Source: Darwinimomas sp963643215 (GTDB taxonomy: Bacteria; Bacillota; Clostridia; Lachnospirales; Lachnospiraceae). From it: a stretch of DNA of 26,501 bases. Of the stretch, positions 1 to 8,147 are shown one piece after another. Numbering within the stretch: position 1 is the stretch's first letter; every line of letters starts with the position of its first letter. The notes beneath the pieces are model-generated. The model made no database searches. It had not been told where the DNA came from and saw nothing but the letters and a program-made list of their open reading frames with translations. Made by a program: the position numbers and the translations under genes. The stretch covers positions 1-26,501 of the forward strand of contig CAVIJY010000023.1 in assembly GCA_963643215.1 (NCBI GenBank), in the 5' to 3' direction.

Positions 1-258
1 AAGGAAGTTCGTTTGTCACCGAATATTGACACTAATGACCTTAACACGAAGATCGGTGCGGCAAGAAAGTTTCTGGAAAAGGGTAATAAAGTCAAAGTTT
101 CTCTTAGATTCCGAGGCCGCGAGATGGCGCATATGAATCAGTCAAGATATATGCTTGACGATTTTGCGACAGCACTTGCAGACATTGCCGTCATAGACAA
201 GCCGTCCAAGCAGGAAGGCAGAAGTCTGGTAATGTTTCTGAATGCTAAGAAGAACTAA
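1..258 (+). CDS. infC: Translation initiation factor IF-3, C-terminal part (5' end outside window)
   Basis: The open frame begins at base 1 with Lys-Glu-Val-Arg-Leu and runs 85 codons to a TAA. It carries the IF-3 C-terminal domain signature: KIGAARKFLEKGNKVKV, then LRFRGREMAH. IF-3 binds the 30S subunit, keeps it apart from 50S and proofreads initiator tRNA pairing. The N-terminal domain, the start codon (often AUU in this family) and any L20-responsive leader lie upstream of the window. An in-frame TTG at base 13 is not the start, because homology continues upstream of it. rpmI follows after 17 bp, giving the classic infC-rpmI-rplT order. Confidence 0.97.
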   Translation, partial: KEVRLSPNIDTNDLNTKIGAARKFLEKGNKVKVSLRFRGREMAHMNQSRYMLDDFATALADIAVIDKPSKQEGRSLVMFLNAKKN

Positions 259-275
259 CTAAGGAGGATATAGAA

Positions 276-473
276 ATGCCAAAGGTAAAAACTAAAAGAG
301 CGGCTGCGAAGAGATTCAAGGCAACAGCTACGGGAAAGCTTGTAAGGAATAAAGCATATAAGTCTCATATCTTAGCTAAGAAGTCCACCAAGAGAAAGAG
401 AAACCTTAGAAAAGACATCGTTACGGATCATACAAATGCAGCCGTGATGAGAAAGATCTTACCGTATCTTTGA
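276..473 (+). CDS. rpmI: 50S ribosomal protein bL35
   Basis: This 65-residue, very basic protein opens with MPKVKTKRAAAKRFK and contains the AYKSHIL and KSTKRKRNLR segments typical of bL35. Its length is normal for the family. The start is fixed by a strong AAGGAGG at about 261-267. bL35 is a 50S subunit protein. The gene sits between infC and rplT and is very likely co-transcribed with both. Confidence 0.98.
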   Translation: MPKVKTKRAAAKRFKATATGKLVRNKAYKSHILAKKSTKRKRNLRKDIVTDHTNAAVMRKILPYL

Positions 474-512
474 TCAGACAGACTATAGGCTAGAATGAGG
501 AGGATATAAATC

Positions 513-869
513 ATGGCAAGAGTTAAAGGTGCTATGCACGCAAAGAAGAAGCACAACAGAGTATTGAAGATGGCGAAGGGCTACAGAGGCGCTCGCTCCA
601 AGCAGTATAGAATCGCAAAGCAGTCGGTTATGAGAGCTCTTACTTCTGCATACAGAGGCAGAAAGGAGAGAAAGAGACAGTTCAGACAGCTCTGGATCGC
701 CCGTATCAATGCGGCATGCAGGATGAATGATATCTCGTACTCACAGTTCATGCACGGACTCAAGCTCGCAGAGGTTGAGATTAACAGAAAGATGCTTGCA
801 GACCTCGCTGTCAGCGATGCAGAGGGATTTGCTGCGCTTGTTGGTGCAGCAAAGGCAAAGCTTGCATAA
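513..869 (+). CDS. rplT: 50S ribosomal protein bL20
   Basis: This 118-residue protein starts MARVKGAMHAKKKHNRVLK and continues with the GYRGARSKQYR and QLWIARINAACR blocks of bL20. The length matches the family. GAGGAGG about 10 bp upstream sets the start. bL20 is needed early in 50S assembly. In Bacillus and E. coli it also represses its own operon by binding the mRNA leader; that leader would be upstream of this window. A perfect 11-bp stem follows the stop codon. Confidence 0.98.
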   Translation: MARVKGAMHAKKKHNRVLKMAKGYRGARSKQYRIAKQSVMRALTSAYRGRKERKRQFRQLWIARINAACRMNDISYSQFMHGLKLAEVEINRKMLADLAVSDAEGFAALVGAAKAKLA

Positions 870-893
870 GCAGCAAATAAATACAAAACCGCA

Positions 894-930
894 CAGGCAG
901 GAGATCTGTTCTCCTGCCTGAAATTTACTT
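894..930 (+). terminator. Stem-loop after rplT, probable terminator
   Basis: A perfect 11-bp stem (894-904 with 910-920) has a 5-nt loop and starts 24 bp after the rplT stop. The following bases are only moderately T-rich (AAATTTACTTT), so termination may be incomplete. The hairpin lies directly before the 180-bp repeat array. Confidence 0.6.
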
Positions 931-932
931 TG

Positions 933-1546
933 AAAGTGTTGCCAAGCGACCAGACAGACTGCGAGCTTGCGCGCAAGGATGGCTGGGCATTTGGCAACCA
1001 AGCCGGTATGAGTAAGTAGGGCGATAGCCCGGATTACGAATACCGGTGGCAGTTGTGGGAGTGCCAAAGGCACGAAACAACTGACTTTCAGTCATGACGG
1101 TATTTTTGTTATAAAGTGTTGCCAAGCGACCAGACAGACTGCGAGCTTGCGCGCAAGGATGGCTGGGCATTTGGCAACCAAGCCGGTATGAGTAAGTAGG
1201 GCGATAGCCCGGATTACGAATACCGGTGGCAGTTGTGGGAGTGCCAAAGGCACGAAACAACTGACTTTCAGTCATGACGGTATTTTTGTTATAAAGTGTT
1301 GCCAAGCGACCAGACAGACTGCGAGCTTGCGCGCAAGGATGGCTGGGCATTTGGCAACCAAGCCGGTATGAGTAAGTAGGGCGATAGCCCGGATTACGAA
1401 TACCGGTGGCAGTTGTGGGAGTGCCAAAGGCACGAAACAACTGACTTTCAGTCATGACGGTATTTTTGTTATAAAGTGTTGCCAAGCGACCAGACAGACT
1501 GCGAGCTTGCGCGCAAGGATGGCTGGGCATTTGGCAACCAAGCCGG
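933..1546. repeat. Perfect 180-bp tandem repeat array, 3.4 copies
   Basis: Units starting at 933, 1113 and 1293 are identical base for base by eye, and a fourth partial copy (1473-1546) ends the array. It can also be read as four copies of a 74-bp hairpin element separated by three identical 106-bp spacers. Each unit holds several inverted repeats. The first is GTTGCCAA...TTGGCAAC, enclosing CCAG/CTGG and the palindrome CTTGCGCGCAAG. The second is CCGGTAT...ATACCGG, enclosing GGGC-GATA-GCCC. The third is AGTTGT...ACAACT, enclosing GTGCC-AAA-GGCAC. The fourth is TGACT-TTC-AGTCA. No convincing protein is encoded. The array lies between the convergent ends of rplT and tRNA-Leu. Confidence 0.95.
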
Positions 1547-1562
1547 AGACTATGGAACGGCA

Positions 1563-1586
1563 ATAAAAAAACAGCCTCACGGCTGC
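1563..1586 (-). terminator. Intrinsic terminator of tRNA-Leu(CAG)
   Basis: Read on the minus strand, CAGCC-GTGA-GGCTG is followed by seven T residues (1565-1571). It lies 14 bp beyond the tRNA 3' end and should stop transcription before the repeat array. Confidence 0.88.
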
Positions 1587-1599
1587 TTTGATGAGCAAA

Positions 1600-1683
1600 T
1601 GCAGAAGAAGGGACTTGAACCCTCAAGGTATTGCTACCACACGGACCTGAACCGTGCGCGTCTGCCAATTCCGCCACTTCTGC
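1600..1683 (-). tRNA. tRNA-Leu, anticodon CAG
   Basis: The minus strand folds as an 84-nt class II tRNA. The acceptor stem is GCAGAAG with CTTCTGC. The D arm contains GCGGAATTGGCAGACGC. The anticodon stem CACGG/CCGTG encloses loop TTCAGGT (anticodon CAG, reading CUG). A long variable arm and a GGGTTCAAGTCCC T arm follow. The discriminator is A and CCA is not encoded. A consensus promoter lies upstream and a terminator downstream, so it is a single-gene unit. Confidence 0.97.
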
Positions 1684-1698
1684 GCTGCAACGAGACTG

Positions 1699-1727
1699 AT
1701 TATATTCTACAGGTAAAACATTGTCAA
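1699..1727 (-). promoter_or_regulatory. Sigma-A promoter of tRNA-Leu(CAG)
   Basis: On the minus strand TTGACA (1722-1727) and TATAAT (1699-1704) are both perfect consensus hexamers separated by exactly 17 bp. The predicted start is a few bases before the tRNA 5' end. The -35 box touches the ribosome-binding site of xpt on the other strand. Confidence 0.93.
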
Positions 1728-1739
1728 GGAGGAAGTTTT

Positions 1740-2339
1740 ATGAAAATGTTGGAGGATCGGATCAGGAAGGACGGAGTGGTCATAAATTCGGATATCCTGA
1801 AGGTAGACAGCTTTTTCAACCATCAGATGGATGTGAAACTGTATGAGGAGATGGGCAAGGAATGGAAGCGCCTGTTCGACGGGCTGGGTGTCAACAAGAT
1901 TCTTACGATAGAGGCATCCGGGATAGGGATGGCATGCTTTACGGCCAAAGCCTTCGACTGCCCGGCTGTGTTTGCCAAGAAGACACTGAGCAGCAATATA
2001 GGCGATGACTTCTACACGGCCAAGGTCATATCCTTCACCAAGGGCCTGACATATGATGTTACGGTATCCAAGAAGGTCCTCGGACCGGATGACAATGTTC
2101 TTATAATAGATGATTTCCTGGCAAACGGAGCCGCGCTGTCCGGCCTGATAGGCATATGCAAAAAGGCGGGCGCACATGTCATAGGCTGCGGCATAGGCAT
2201 AGAGAAGGCATTTCAGCCCGGCGGCGATGCCATAAGAGCTATGGGATACCGGGTTGAGTCCCTTGCGAGGATTGCGTCCATGGATTCGGAAAATCGGATA
2301 GTTTTCTGTGAAAACCCCCGGCAAAATCAACATAATTAA
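1740..2339 (+). CDS. xpt: Xanthine phosphoribosyltransferase
   Basis: This 199-residue protein starts MKMLEDRIRKDG and matches Xpt along its length: ILKVDSFFNHQMD near the N-terminus, TIEASGIG, FAKK, SFTK and the PRPP-binding loop VLIIDDFLANGAA at about residues 120-132, with two adjacent Asp. It converts xanthine and PRPP to XMP in purine salvage. The ATG at 1740 is chosen because AAGGAGG lies at 1726-1732; the frame stays open upstream through the tRNA, which is not coding. Firmicute xpt genes often have a purine riboswitch, but only 56 bp separate this gene from the tRNA and no such fold is visible. The nucleoside transporter operon follows. Confidence 0.95.
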   Translation: MKMLEDRIRKDGVVINSDILKVDSFFNHQMDVKLYEEMGKEWKRLFDGLGVNKILTIEASGIGMACFTAKAFDCPAVFAKKTLSSNIGDDFYTAKVISFTKGLTYDVTVSKKVLGPDDNVLIIDDFLANGAALSGLIGICKKAGAHVIGCGIGIEKAFQPGGDAIRAMGYRVESLARIASMDSENRIVFCENPRQNQHN

Positions 2340-2420
2340 CAATAGACTTTGGTTTTTGCCATGATAAGATGGTTATTGTGATTGCTCACAGTTATGTTTC
2401 ATCTTTTTTGGAGGAAAAAT

Positions 2421-3704
2421 ATGAAAAAAATAGTATCTATCGTACTTGCGGCATGTATGGCGATGTCACTTGTGGCATGCTCATCAGGCTCATCGAGCAA
2501 AGAGACAACTGCTGCTTCGGCAGAGAGTGCGGCTGAGACGACTGCGCAGGCGGCAGGAGAGAGCGCAGCTGAGACGGCGGCACAGGCAGCCGACGCAAAG
2601 GAGGTAAAGGTAGGCTTTATCTTCCTTCATGATGAGAACTCTACATATGACAGAAACTTCATGGATGCAGCTAAAGCAGCATGCGAGGCACAGGGCGTAG
2701 AGTACATGCAGAAGACAGGTATTCCGGAGTCCAACGAGTGCTACGAGGCCGCAGCCGATCTGATCGATCATGGCTGCAATGTGATCTTTGCAGACTCCTT
2801 CGGTCATGAGTCATATCTGCTTCAGGCGGCAAAGGAGTATCCGGATGTTCAGTTCTGCCATGCTACAGGTACGATGGCACATACAGAGCAGCTTGAGAAC
2901 TTCCATGATGCATTCGCAGCTATATATGACGGACGTTATCTGGCAGGCGTGGCAGCAGGAATGAAGCTCAATGAGATGATTGAGGCAGGTGAGTTTACTG
3001 CTGATGAGGCAAAGGTCGGATATGTAGGCGCATTCACATATGCAGAGGTTATCTCAGGATATACAGCATGGTTCCTCGGTGTTCGCAGCGTATGCCCCAC
3101 AGCTACCATGGAGGTTTCCTTCACAGGTTCATGGTATGATGAGGCGGCAGAGAAGGAGAAGGCTCAGATGCTTATAGCCAACGGTTGCAAGCTGATCAGC
3201 CAGCATGCGGATTCCATGGGCGCTCCGACAGCATGTGAGGAGGCAGGCGTTCCGAATGTATCCTACAACGGTTCAACCATCTCCGCATGCCCGAACACAT
3301 TCATCGTTTCATCCAGAATCAACTGGCAGCCTTATATGGAGCACATGATCGAGTGTGCAAAGACAGGAACTGCCATCGAGTATGACTGGACAGGAACTCT
3401 TGCAACAGGCTCTGTAGTTCTCACAGATGTAAACGAGGCTGCTGCAGCAGAGGGTACAGCTGATAAGATCGCAGAGGTTAAGGCGCAGATAGAGGACGGA
3501 AGCCTTCATGTATTTGATACGACGACCTTTACCGTAGGCGGCGAGACACTTACATCATACATGGCTGATGTTGATACCGACGAGGCATATACAAAGGATA
3601 CAGAGGCCGTTTCAGACGGATACTTCCATGAGTCAGAGTACCGTTCGGCTCCTTACTTTGATGTTCAGATCGACGGAATCACTCTTCTTGACACTGCATT
3701 CTGA
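2421..3704 (+). CDS. BMP-family nucleoside-binding lipoprotein of an ABC importer
   Basis: The 427-residue product has a lipoprotein signal peptide (MKKIVSIVLAACMAMSLVAC, lipid-acceptor Cys at residue 20). A Thr/Ala/Glu-rich linker to about residue 65 leads into a BMP/PnrA-like domain (KVGFIFLHDENSTYDRNF, then GRYLAGVAAG). Such proteins capture purine nucleosides outside the membrane and pass them to the ATPase and permeases encoded next. The ATG at 2421 has GGAGGA at 2410-2415; an upstream in-frame TTG at 2382 would spoil the signal peptide. The order resembles Bacillus nupNOPQ. The substrate is inferred from family and from xpt next door. No confident promoter is visible in the 81 bp after xpt. 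Confidence 0.92.
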   Translation: MKKIVSIVLAACMAMSLVACSSGSSSKETTAASAESAAETTAQAAGESAAETAAQAADAKEVKVGFIFLHDENSTYDRNFMDAAKAACEAQGVEYMQKTGIPESNECYEAAADLIDHGCNVIFADSFGHESYLLQAAKEYPDVQFCHATGTMAHTEQLENFHDAFAAIYDGRYLAGVAAGMKLNEMIEAGEFTADEAKVGYVGAFTYAEVISGYTAWFLGVRSVCPTATMEVSFTGSWYDEAAEKEKAQMLIANGCKLISQHADSMGAPTACEEAGVPNVSYNGSTISACPNTFIVSSRINWQPYMEHMIECAKTGTAIEYDWTGTLATGSVVLTDVNEAAAAEGTADKIAEVKAQIEDGSLHVFDTTTFTVGGETLTSYMADVDTDEAYTKDTEAVSDGYFHESEYRSAPYFDVQIDGITLLDTAF

Positions 3705-3720
3705 TCTTTGATACCATTGG

Positions 3721-3756
3721 AGGCGGGATTATCGTAATCCCGCCTTTTTACTTTTT
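3721..3756 (+). terminator. Intrinsic terminator between lipoprotein and ATPase genes
   Basis: An 11-bp perfect stem (AGGCGGGATTA with its complement, 3-nt loop) is followed by TTTTTACTTTTT. It sits inside an otherwise co-directional operon. It probably terminates most transcripts after the binding-protein gene, which would favour high lipoprotein output. Confidence 0.93.
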
Positions 3757-3774
3757 GAACGGAGAATTTATCGC

Positions 3775-5319
3775 GTGGAATCTGTACCGGCTATTGAACT
3801 GAAAAACATCAGCAAGAGCTTCGGACAGACCGTCGCCAATGACGACGTATGTTTGAAGGTTGACTATGGAGAGATTCTCGCCATACTCGGTGAGAACGGA
3901 AGCGGCAAGACGACGCTTTTGAATATGATCTCCGGCATCTATTTTCCGGATTCGGGAGAGATCTTCGTCGACGGAAAGGAAGTTGCGATTCGCTCTCCCA
4001 AGGATGCGTTTGCCTGCAGAATCGGCATGATCCATCAGCATTTCAAGCTGGTGGATGTCTTTAATGCAACGGAGAACATCATTCTGGGTCTGGAGGATGA
4101 GGGCGGAAAGTATGATCTGAAGGCTGCAGAGGCCAGGGTCAAGGCCATAAGCGAGCAATACGGCTTCGAGCTGGATCCTGAGAAGAAGATCTATGAGATG
4201 TCGGTGTCCGAGAAGCAGACTGTAGAGATCATCAAGGTGCTGTACCGCGGAGCGGACATACTGATGCTGGATGAGCCCACAGCTGTGCTTACGCCGCAGG
4301 AGACGGACAAGCTGTTTGCCGTACTTCGCCGGATGAAGGCGGACGGAAAGGCAGTGGTCATCATCACACACAAGCTTCATGAGGTGCTCTCGATATCCGA
4401 CAAGGTGGCTGTACTTCGCAAGGGCAAGTATATAGGAACCGTGGAGACTGCAAAGACGGATGAAAACGCACTGACGGAGATGATGGTCGGCAAGAAGGTC
4501 AGCCTGAATATCGACAGACCCGAGCCCGTAAACCGCCAGGAAAGGCTCATCGTAGCTCATCTCAACTGTGTAAACCGCGAGGGCGTCAAAGTTCTCGATG
4601 ATGTGACATTTACCGCATATTCGGGAGAGATCCTCGGCATAGCCGGCATAGCCGGAAGCGGGCAGAGAGAGCTTCTGGAGACCATCGCGGGGCTTCAGCC
4701 GGTCATAAACGGCGGCATACAGTACATAGTGCCGGATACCGGGGAGATAAAGTTTCTAAGAGATCTGACGCCTCTTCAGATAAGAGAGCTTGGCGTGCGG
4801 CTGTCCTTTGTGCCTGAGGATCGACTCGGCATGGGACTAGTCGGCAACATGGATATCGTGGACAATATGATGCTTCGAAGCTATACAAAGGGACATTCTG
4901 TATTCCTGAACAGAAAGGATCCCAGAGATCTGGCGCAGAAGATCATAGATGAGCTTGAGGTAGTGACTCCGTCGGCTTCAACGCCCGTAAGACGGCTTTC
5001 AGGCGGAAATGTTCAAAAGGTGCTGGTAGGTCGTGAGATCGCTGCTGCGCCTACGGTATTTATGGCGGCATATCCGGTTCGCGGTCTTGATATCAATTCA
5101 TCATATCTTATCTATGAGCTTTTAAATAAGCAGAAGATGCGCGGAACAGCGGTGATATTCGTGGGTGAGGATCTGGATGTGCTTGTGGAGCTGTGCGACC
5201 GCATCATGGTTATCGGCTCCGGAACCATCACCGGCATAGTAAACGGCAAGGAAACGACGAAGGAGGAGCTTGGACTTCTTATGACAAAGGAGGTGCATCA
5301 TGACAGGCAGAAACAGTAA
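3775..5319 (+). CDS. Nucleoside ABC transporter ATP-binding protein (two ABC domains)
   Basis: This 514-residue protein has tandem ABC domains. Domain 1 has Walker A GENGSGKTT (about residues 39-47), an altered signature MSVSEKQ and Walker B ILMLDEPTA. Domain 2 has the degenerate Walker A GIAGSGQRE typical of the RbsA/MglA/NupO class, signature LSGGN and a changed Walker B region (FMAAYPVRGLD). It should drive nucleoside import with the two permeases. The start is GTG at 3775, with GGAGAA at 3760-3765. Its last codons overlap the next gene by 20 bp. Confidence 0.94.
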   Translation: MESVPAIELKNISKSFGQTVANDDVCLKVDYGEILAILGENGSGKTTLLNMISGIYFPDSGEIFVDGKEVAIRSPKDAFACRIGMIHQHFKLVDVFNATENIILGLEDEGGKYDLKAAEARVKAISEQYGFELDPEKKIYEMSVSEKQTVEIIKVLYRGADILMLDEPTAVLTPQETDKLFAVLRRMKADGKAVVIITHKLHEVLSISDKVAVLRKGKYIGTVETAKTDENALTEMMVGKKVSLNIDRPEPVNRQERLIVAHLNCVNREGVKVLDDVTFTAYSGEILGIAGIAGSGQRELLETIAGLQPVINGGIQYIVPDTGEIKFLRDLTPLQIRELGVRLSFVPEDRLGMGLVGNMDIVDNMMLRSYTKGHSVFLNRKDPRDLAQKIIDELEVVTPSASTPVRRLSGGNVQKVLVGREIAAAPTVFMAAYPVRGLDINSSYLIYELLNKQKMRGTAVIFVGEDLDVLVELCDRIMVIGSGTITGIVNGKETTKEELGLLMTKEVHHDRQKQ

Positions 5320-6397
5320 TCAGCCCATGTTTCACCTCTCCAAGAGAGCTTCGCTGGCGTGGTGGCAGTCATGGCTCATACGTGTAGGTTCGGTAGCGGC
5401 AGCGCTTTTGGTATGTGCGATAGTCACGGTTGTCATGACAGGACTGAATCCCATAGAGGTATTTGCGGCTATGCTTGACGGCGCCTTCGGGACGAACCGA
5501 AGGCTGTGGGCGCTGGCACAGAGGACAGCTATACTGCTGTGTGTTGCTCTGGCATTGACCCCTGCGTTCAAGATGAGATTCTGGAATACCGGCGGAGAGG
5601 GTCAGATACTGGTCGGCGGACTGGCTACTACGGTAGTGATGATGTTTATAGGCGACAGGCTTCCTGCACCGCTGCTGTATCTCGCCATGTTCGCATCGAG
5701 CATGCTCGCCGGAGCGCTCTGGGGACTTCTTCCTGCGCTGTTTAAGGCAAAGTGGAATACCAACGAGACGCTCTTTACATTGATGATGAACTATATCGCC
5801 ATCCAGCTGGTGTCATACTTTGTTTATCAGTGGGCGGTTCCGAAGGGGTCAGGCAAGATAGGCATCATCAACCAGAAGTCGCAGACCGGATGGCTTCCTG
5901 CCATAGCGGGAAAGAACTATCTGCTGAATATCCTGATCGTAGCTGCGGTTCTGATATTTGTGTATATATATCTGGCGTATTCAAAGCACGGATATGAGAT
6001 ATCAGTCGTGGGAGAGAGTGAAAACACGGCCAGATACATAGGCATAGATGTGCCCAGAGTCATCATCAGAACCATGGTTCTGTCGGGAGCGCTGTGCGGC
6101 CTGGCCGGATTGCTGCTGGTGGCCGGAACTGATCATACCATCACCAGAGATACTGCCGGCGGACAGGGCTTCACCGCGATCATGGTATCATGGCTCGCCA
6201 AGTTTGATCCTGTATATATGGTTCTGACATCGCTGCTGATATGCGCTCTCGAGAAGGGCGCCGGAGAGATATCGACTCAGTTCTCGCTGAATGCCAGCTT
6301 TGCGGATATCATAACAGGAATCATCATCTTCTTTATCATAGGAAGTGAGTTCTTTATCAACTATCAATTCAAGCTTTACCATGCGCAGGAGGACTGA
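5300..6397 (+). CDS. Nucleoside ABC transporter permease 1
   Basis: This 365-residue, strongly hydrophobic protein belongs to the BPD_transp_2 permease family (NupP/BmpC type). It has a first membrane segment at about 26-48 and the conserved stretch FKMRFWNTGGEGQILVGG at about 91-108. AAAGGAGG at 5286-5293 lies inside the ATPase gene, and the start overlaps that gene by 20 bp, suggesting translational coupling. It forms the membrane channel with permease 2. Confidence 0.93.
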   Translation: MTGRNSNQPMFHLSKRASLAWWQSWLIRVGSVAAALLVCAIVTVVMTGLNPIEVFAAMLDGAFGTNRRLWALAQRTAILLCVALALTPAFKMRFWNTGGEGQILVGGLATTVVMMFIGDRLPAPLLYLAMFASSMLAGALWGLLPALFKAKWNTNETLFTLMMNYIAIQLVSYFVYQWAVPKGSGKIGIINQKSQTGWLPAIAGKNYLLNILIVAAVLIFVYIYLAYSKHGYEISVVGESENTARYIGIDVPRVIIRTMVLSGALCGLAGLLLVAGTDHTITRDTAGGQGFTAIMVSWLAKFDPVYMVLTSLLICALEKGAGEISTQFSLNASFADIITGIIIFFIIGSEFFINYQFKLYHAQED

Positions 6398-6399
6398 AT

Positions 6400-7383
6400 A
6401 TGATCATATCATTTTTGCAGCGTGCGATTATTCAGGGGATACCTCTGCTTTTTGGCTCTACAGGCGAGATATTGACGGAGAAGTCCGGACATCTGAATCT
6501 GGGGATTCCCGGAATCATGTATGTGGGAGCGATATGCGGCGTCATAGGCGCATTTCTGTATGAAAATGCAGTCGGAGCGGCGCAGCTGGTTCCGATTCTT
6601 GCGATAATGATTCCGCTGCTCTGCTCTATAGCAGGGTCTCTGCTCATGGGGCTGATCTACTGCTTTCTGACTGTTACGCTCAGAGCCAATCAGAATGTGA
6701 CTGGACTTGCCATGACCACATTCGGTGTGGGAATCGGCAATTTCTTCGGAGGTTCCATCATCAAGCTGTCGGGAAGCGATGTGCCGAGCATAGCGCTGAC
6801 GGCCACAAGCAATATCTATAAGACAAAGCTTCCTTTCGCCTCCGATCTGGGAGCGGTGGGGGATCTGCTTTTCTCATACAGCTTTCTGGCATACGCGGCA
6901 GTGATCATAGCTCTGGTCAGCGCATATATCCTGAACCATACGAGAGTGGGACTGCATCTGAGAGCGGTGGGAGAGAACCCGGCGACTGCTGATGCTGCCG
7001 GAATCAATGTGGCAAAGTACAAGTATGTAGCCACATGCGCGGGCAGCGTGATCGCAGGGCTTGGCGGTCTGTACTATATCATGGACTATGCATACGGAGT
7101 CTGGTCCAACAACGGATTCGGCGACAGAGGCTGGCTTGCTATCGCACTGGTCATATTTACGGTATGGAAGCCCGATGTCAGCATACTGGGGTCGTTTCTC
7201 TTCGGAGGCCTGCTCATAGTAAATAACTATATTCCGAATCTGAAGGTTGCAGATCAGGAGCTTATCAAGGCGCTGCCGTACATCGTAACCATCGTGGTTC
7301 TGTGTATGGTTTCAGCGCGCAACAAGAAGGAGAATCTGCCTCCCGCCAGTCTTGGAACAAACTATTTCCGGGAAGACAGATGA
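6400..7383 (+). CDS. Nucleoside ABC transporter permease 2
   Basis: This 327-residue membrane protein is of the NupQ/BmpD type. The N-terminal segment carries the family block STGEILTEKSGHLNLGIPG (about residues 20-38), and the later LRAVGENPATADAAGI motif is the cytoplasmic loop that contacts the ATPase. It starts two bases after the stop of permease 1. An AGGAGG lies in the upstream gene's last codons. It is the last gene before a strong terminator. Confidence 0.93.
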   Translation: MIISFLQRAIIQGIPLLFGSTGEILTEKSGHLNLGIPGIMYVGAICGVIGAFLYENAVGAAQLVPILAIMIPLLCSIAGSLLMGLIYCFLTVTLRANQNVTGLAMTTFGVGIGNFFGGSIIKLSGSDVPSIALTATSNIYKTKLPFASDLGAVGDLLFSYSFLAYAAVIIALVSAYILNHTRVGLHLRAVGENPATADAAGINVAKYKYVATCAGSVIAGLGGLYYIMDYAYGVWSNNGFGDRGWLAIALVIFTVWKPDVSILGSFLFGGLLIVNNYIPNLKVADQELIKALPYIVTIVVLCMVSARNKKENLPPASLGTNYFREDR

Positions 7384-7395
7384 CAGACAGAAAGA

Positions 7396-7439
7396 CCGCC
7401 GCACTATTGATTTTGTTCAATGGTGCGGCGGATTTTTTT
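7396..7439 (+). terminator. Intrinsic terminator of the nucleoside transporter operon
   Basis: A long stem (7396-7410 with 7417-7431, CCGCCGCAC core, one G-T pair near the loop) is followed by seven T (7433-7439). On the minus strand it has only a weak T run, so it mainly serves the plus-strand operon. Confidence 0.95.
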
Positions 7440-7487
7440 GCTTTGCAGGAAAACTTTGTTTAAAGCTTTATTTCTGCGATTCTGCGC

Positions 7488-8138
7488 TTACAAAAGCAGC
7501 CTTGCGATATCCCCGACGGTCTGCGCTGTAAAGTCCGCTCCGGCATTCTCAAGTTCATCGCCGTGCGCGTAGCCGTATCTGACACCTATGGCCTTTATTC
7601 CGGCCTCGTGCGCTCCGGTGATATCGCTGGCTCTGTCTCCGATCATAACCACCTGAGAGAGATCAGGATATCCGTAATGCTCCAGCACGCGACCGATCAG
7701 CTCCTTTTTGTGCATGCTCTTATCATTCAGGCTGATCCCGCACAGGATGTCAAACAAAGAAAGCAGTCCCGAGTGCTCGGCTATAGGCACGGCAAAATGC
7801 TCCGGCTTGCCGGTGGCTATGGACAGATGCATACCGGCAGCCCTGAGGCTTTTGAGAACCTCATCCATTCCGGGATAAAGAAAGCTTTCCTCGACGAAGA
7901 TTTTGTTGTAGAGCACACGATACTGCTCGACTGCTCTTGCGGCGTCTTCATCCGAGAAGCCGTAAAATTCCTTAAATGAAGTGAAAAGTGGCGGACCGAT
8001 GAAGCGTCTCAGCGCGGCGCTGTCGTGTTCATCGATTCCGAACTGCTTCAATGCATATTGCACGCTGTGCATGATGCCGGGACCCGTGTCAAACAGGGTC
8101 CCGTCAAAGTCAAATATGATATAGTTGAATCTGTTCAT
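7488..8138 (-). CDS. HAD-superfamily phosphatase, phosphoglycolate phosphatase-like
   Basis: The 216-residue product has HAD motif I FDFDGTLFD (nucleophile Asp10, Asp12), an alpha-helical cap insert, motif II SIATGK and motif IV VVMIGDRASD. This is the Gph/5'-nucleotidase group; the true substrate cannot be read from sequence. It starts 9 bp after acsB on the same strand. There is no clear Shine-Dalgarno before its ATG, so it may depend on translation from acsB. No strong minus-strand terminator follows it. Confidence 0.88.
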   Translation of the reverse strand: MNRFNYIIFDFDGTLFDTGPGIMHSVQYALKQFGIDEHDSAALRRFIGPPLFTSFKEFYGFSDEDAARAVEQYRVLYNKIFVEESFLYPGMDEVLKSLRAAGMHLSIATGKPEHFAVPIAEHSGLLSLFDILCGISLNDKSMHKKELIGRVLEHYGYPDLSQVVMIGDRASDITGAHEAGIKAIGVRYGYAHGDELENAGADFTAQTVGDIARLLL

Positions 8139-8147
8139 ATATTTACA

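Noticed and set aside
933..1546. Possible CRISPR array
   Set aside because: The repeats are too long, the spacers are identical to one another, and no cas gene is near.
925..1677. 250-codon minus-strand open frame across the repeats and tRNA
   Set aside because: It begins inside tRNA-Leu and continues through the array only because 180 is a multiple of three; the tRNA terminator lies inside it and there is no ribosome site.
1476..1739. N-terminal extension of Xpt
   Set aside because: The extra codons translate repeat, terminator and tRNA sequence; the family start and AAGGAGG place it at 1740.
2340..2420. Purine riboswitch before the nucleoside-binding lipoprotein
   Set aside because: Only 81 bp are available and no three-helix purine aptamer can be drawn.
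3748..4560. 270-codon minus-strand frame opposite the ATPase gene
   Set aside because: It is antisense to two conserved ABC motifs and has no recognisable protein features.
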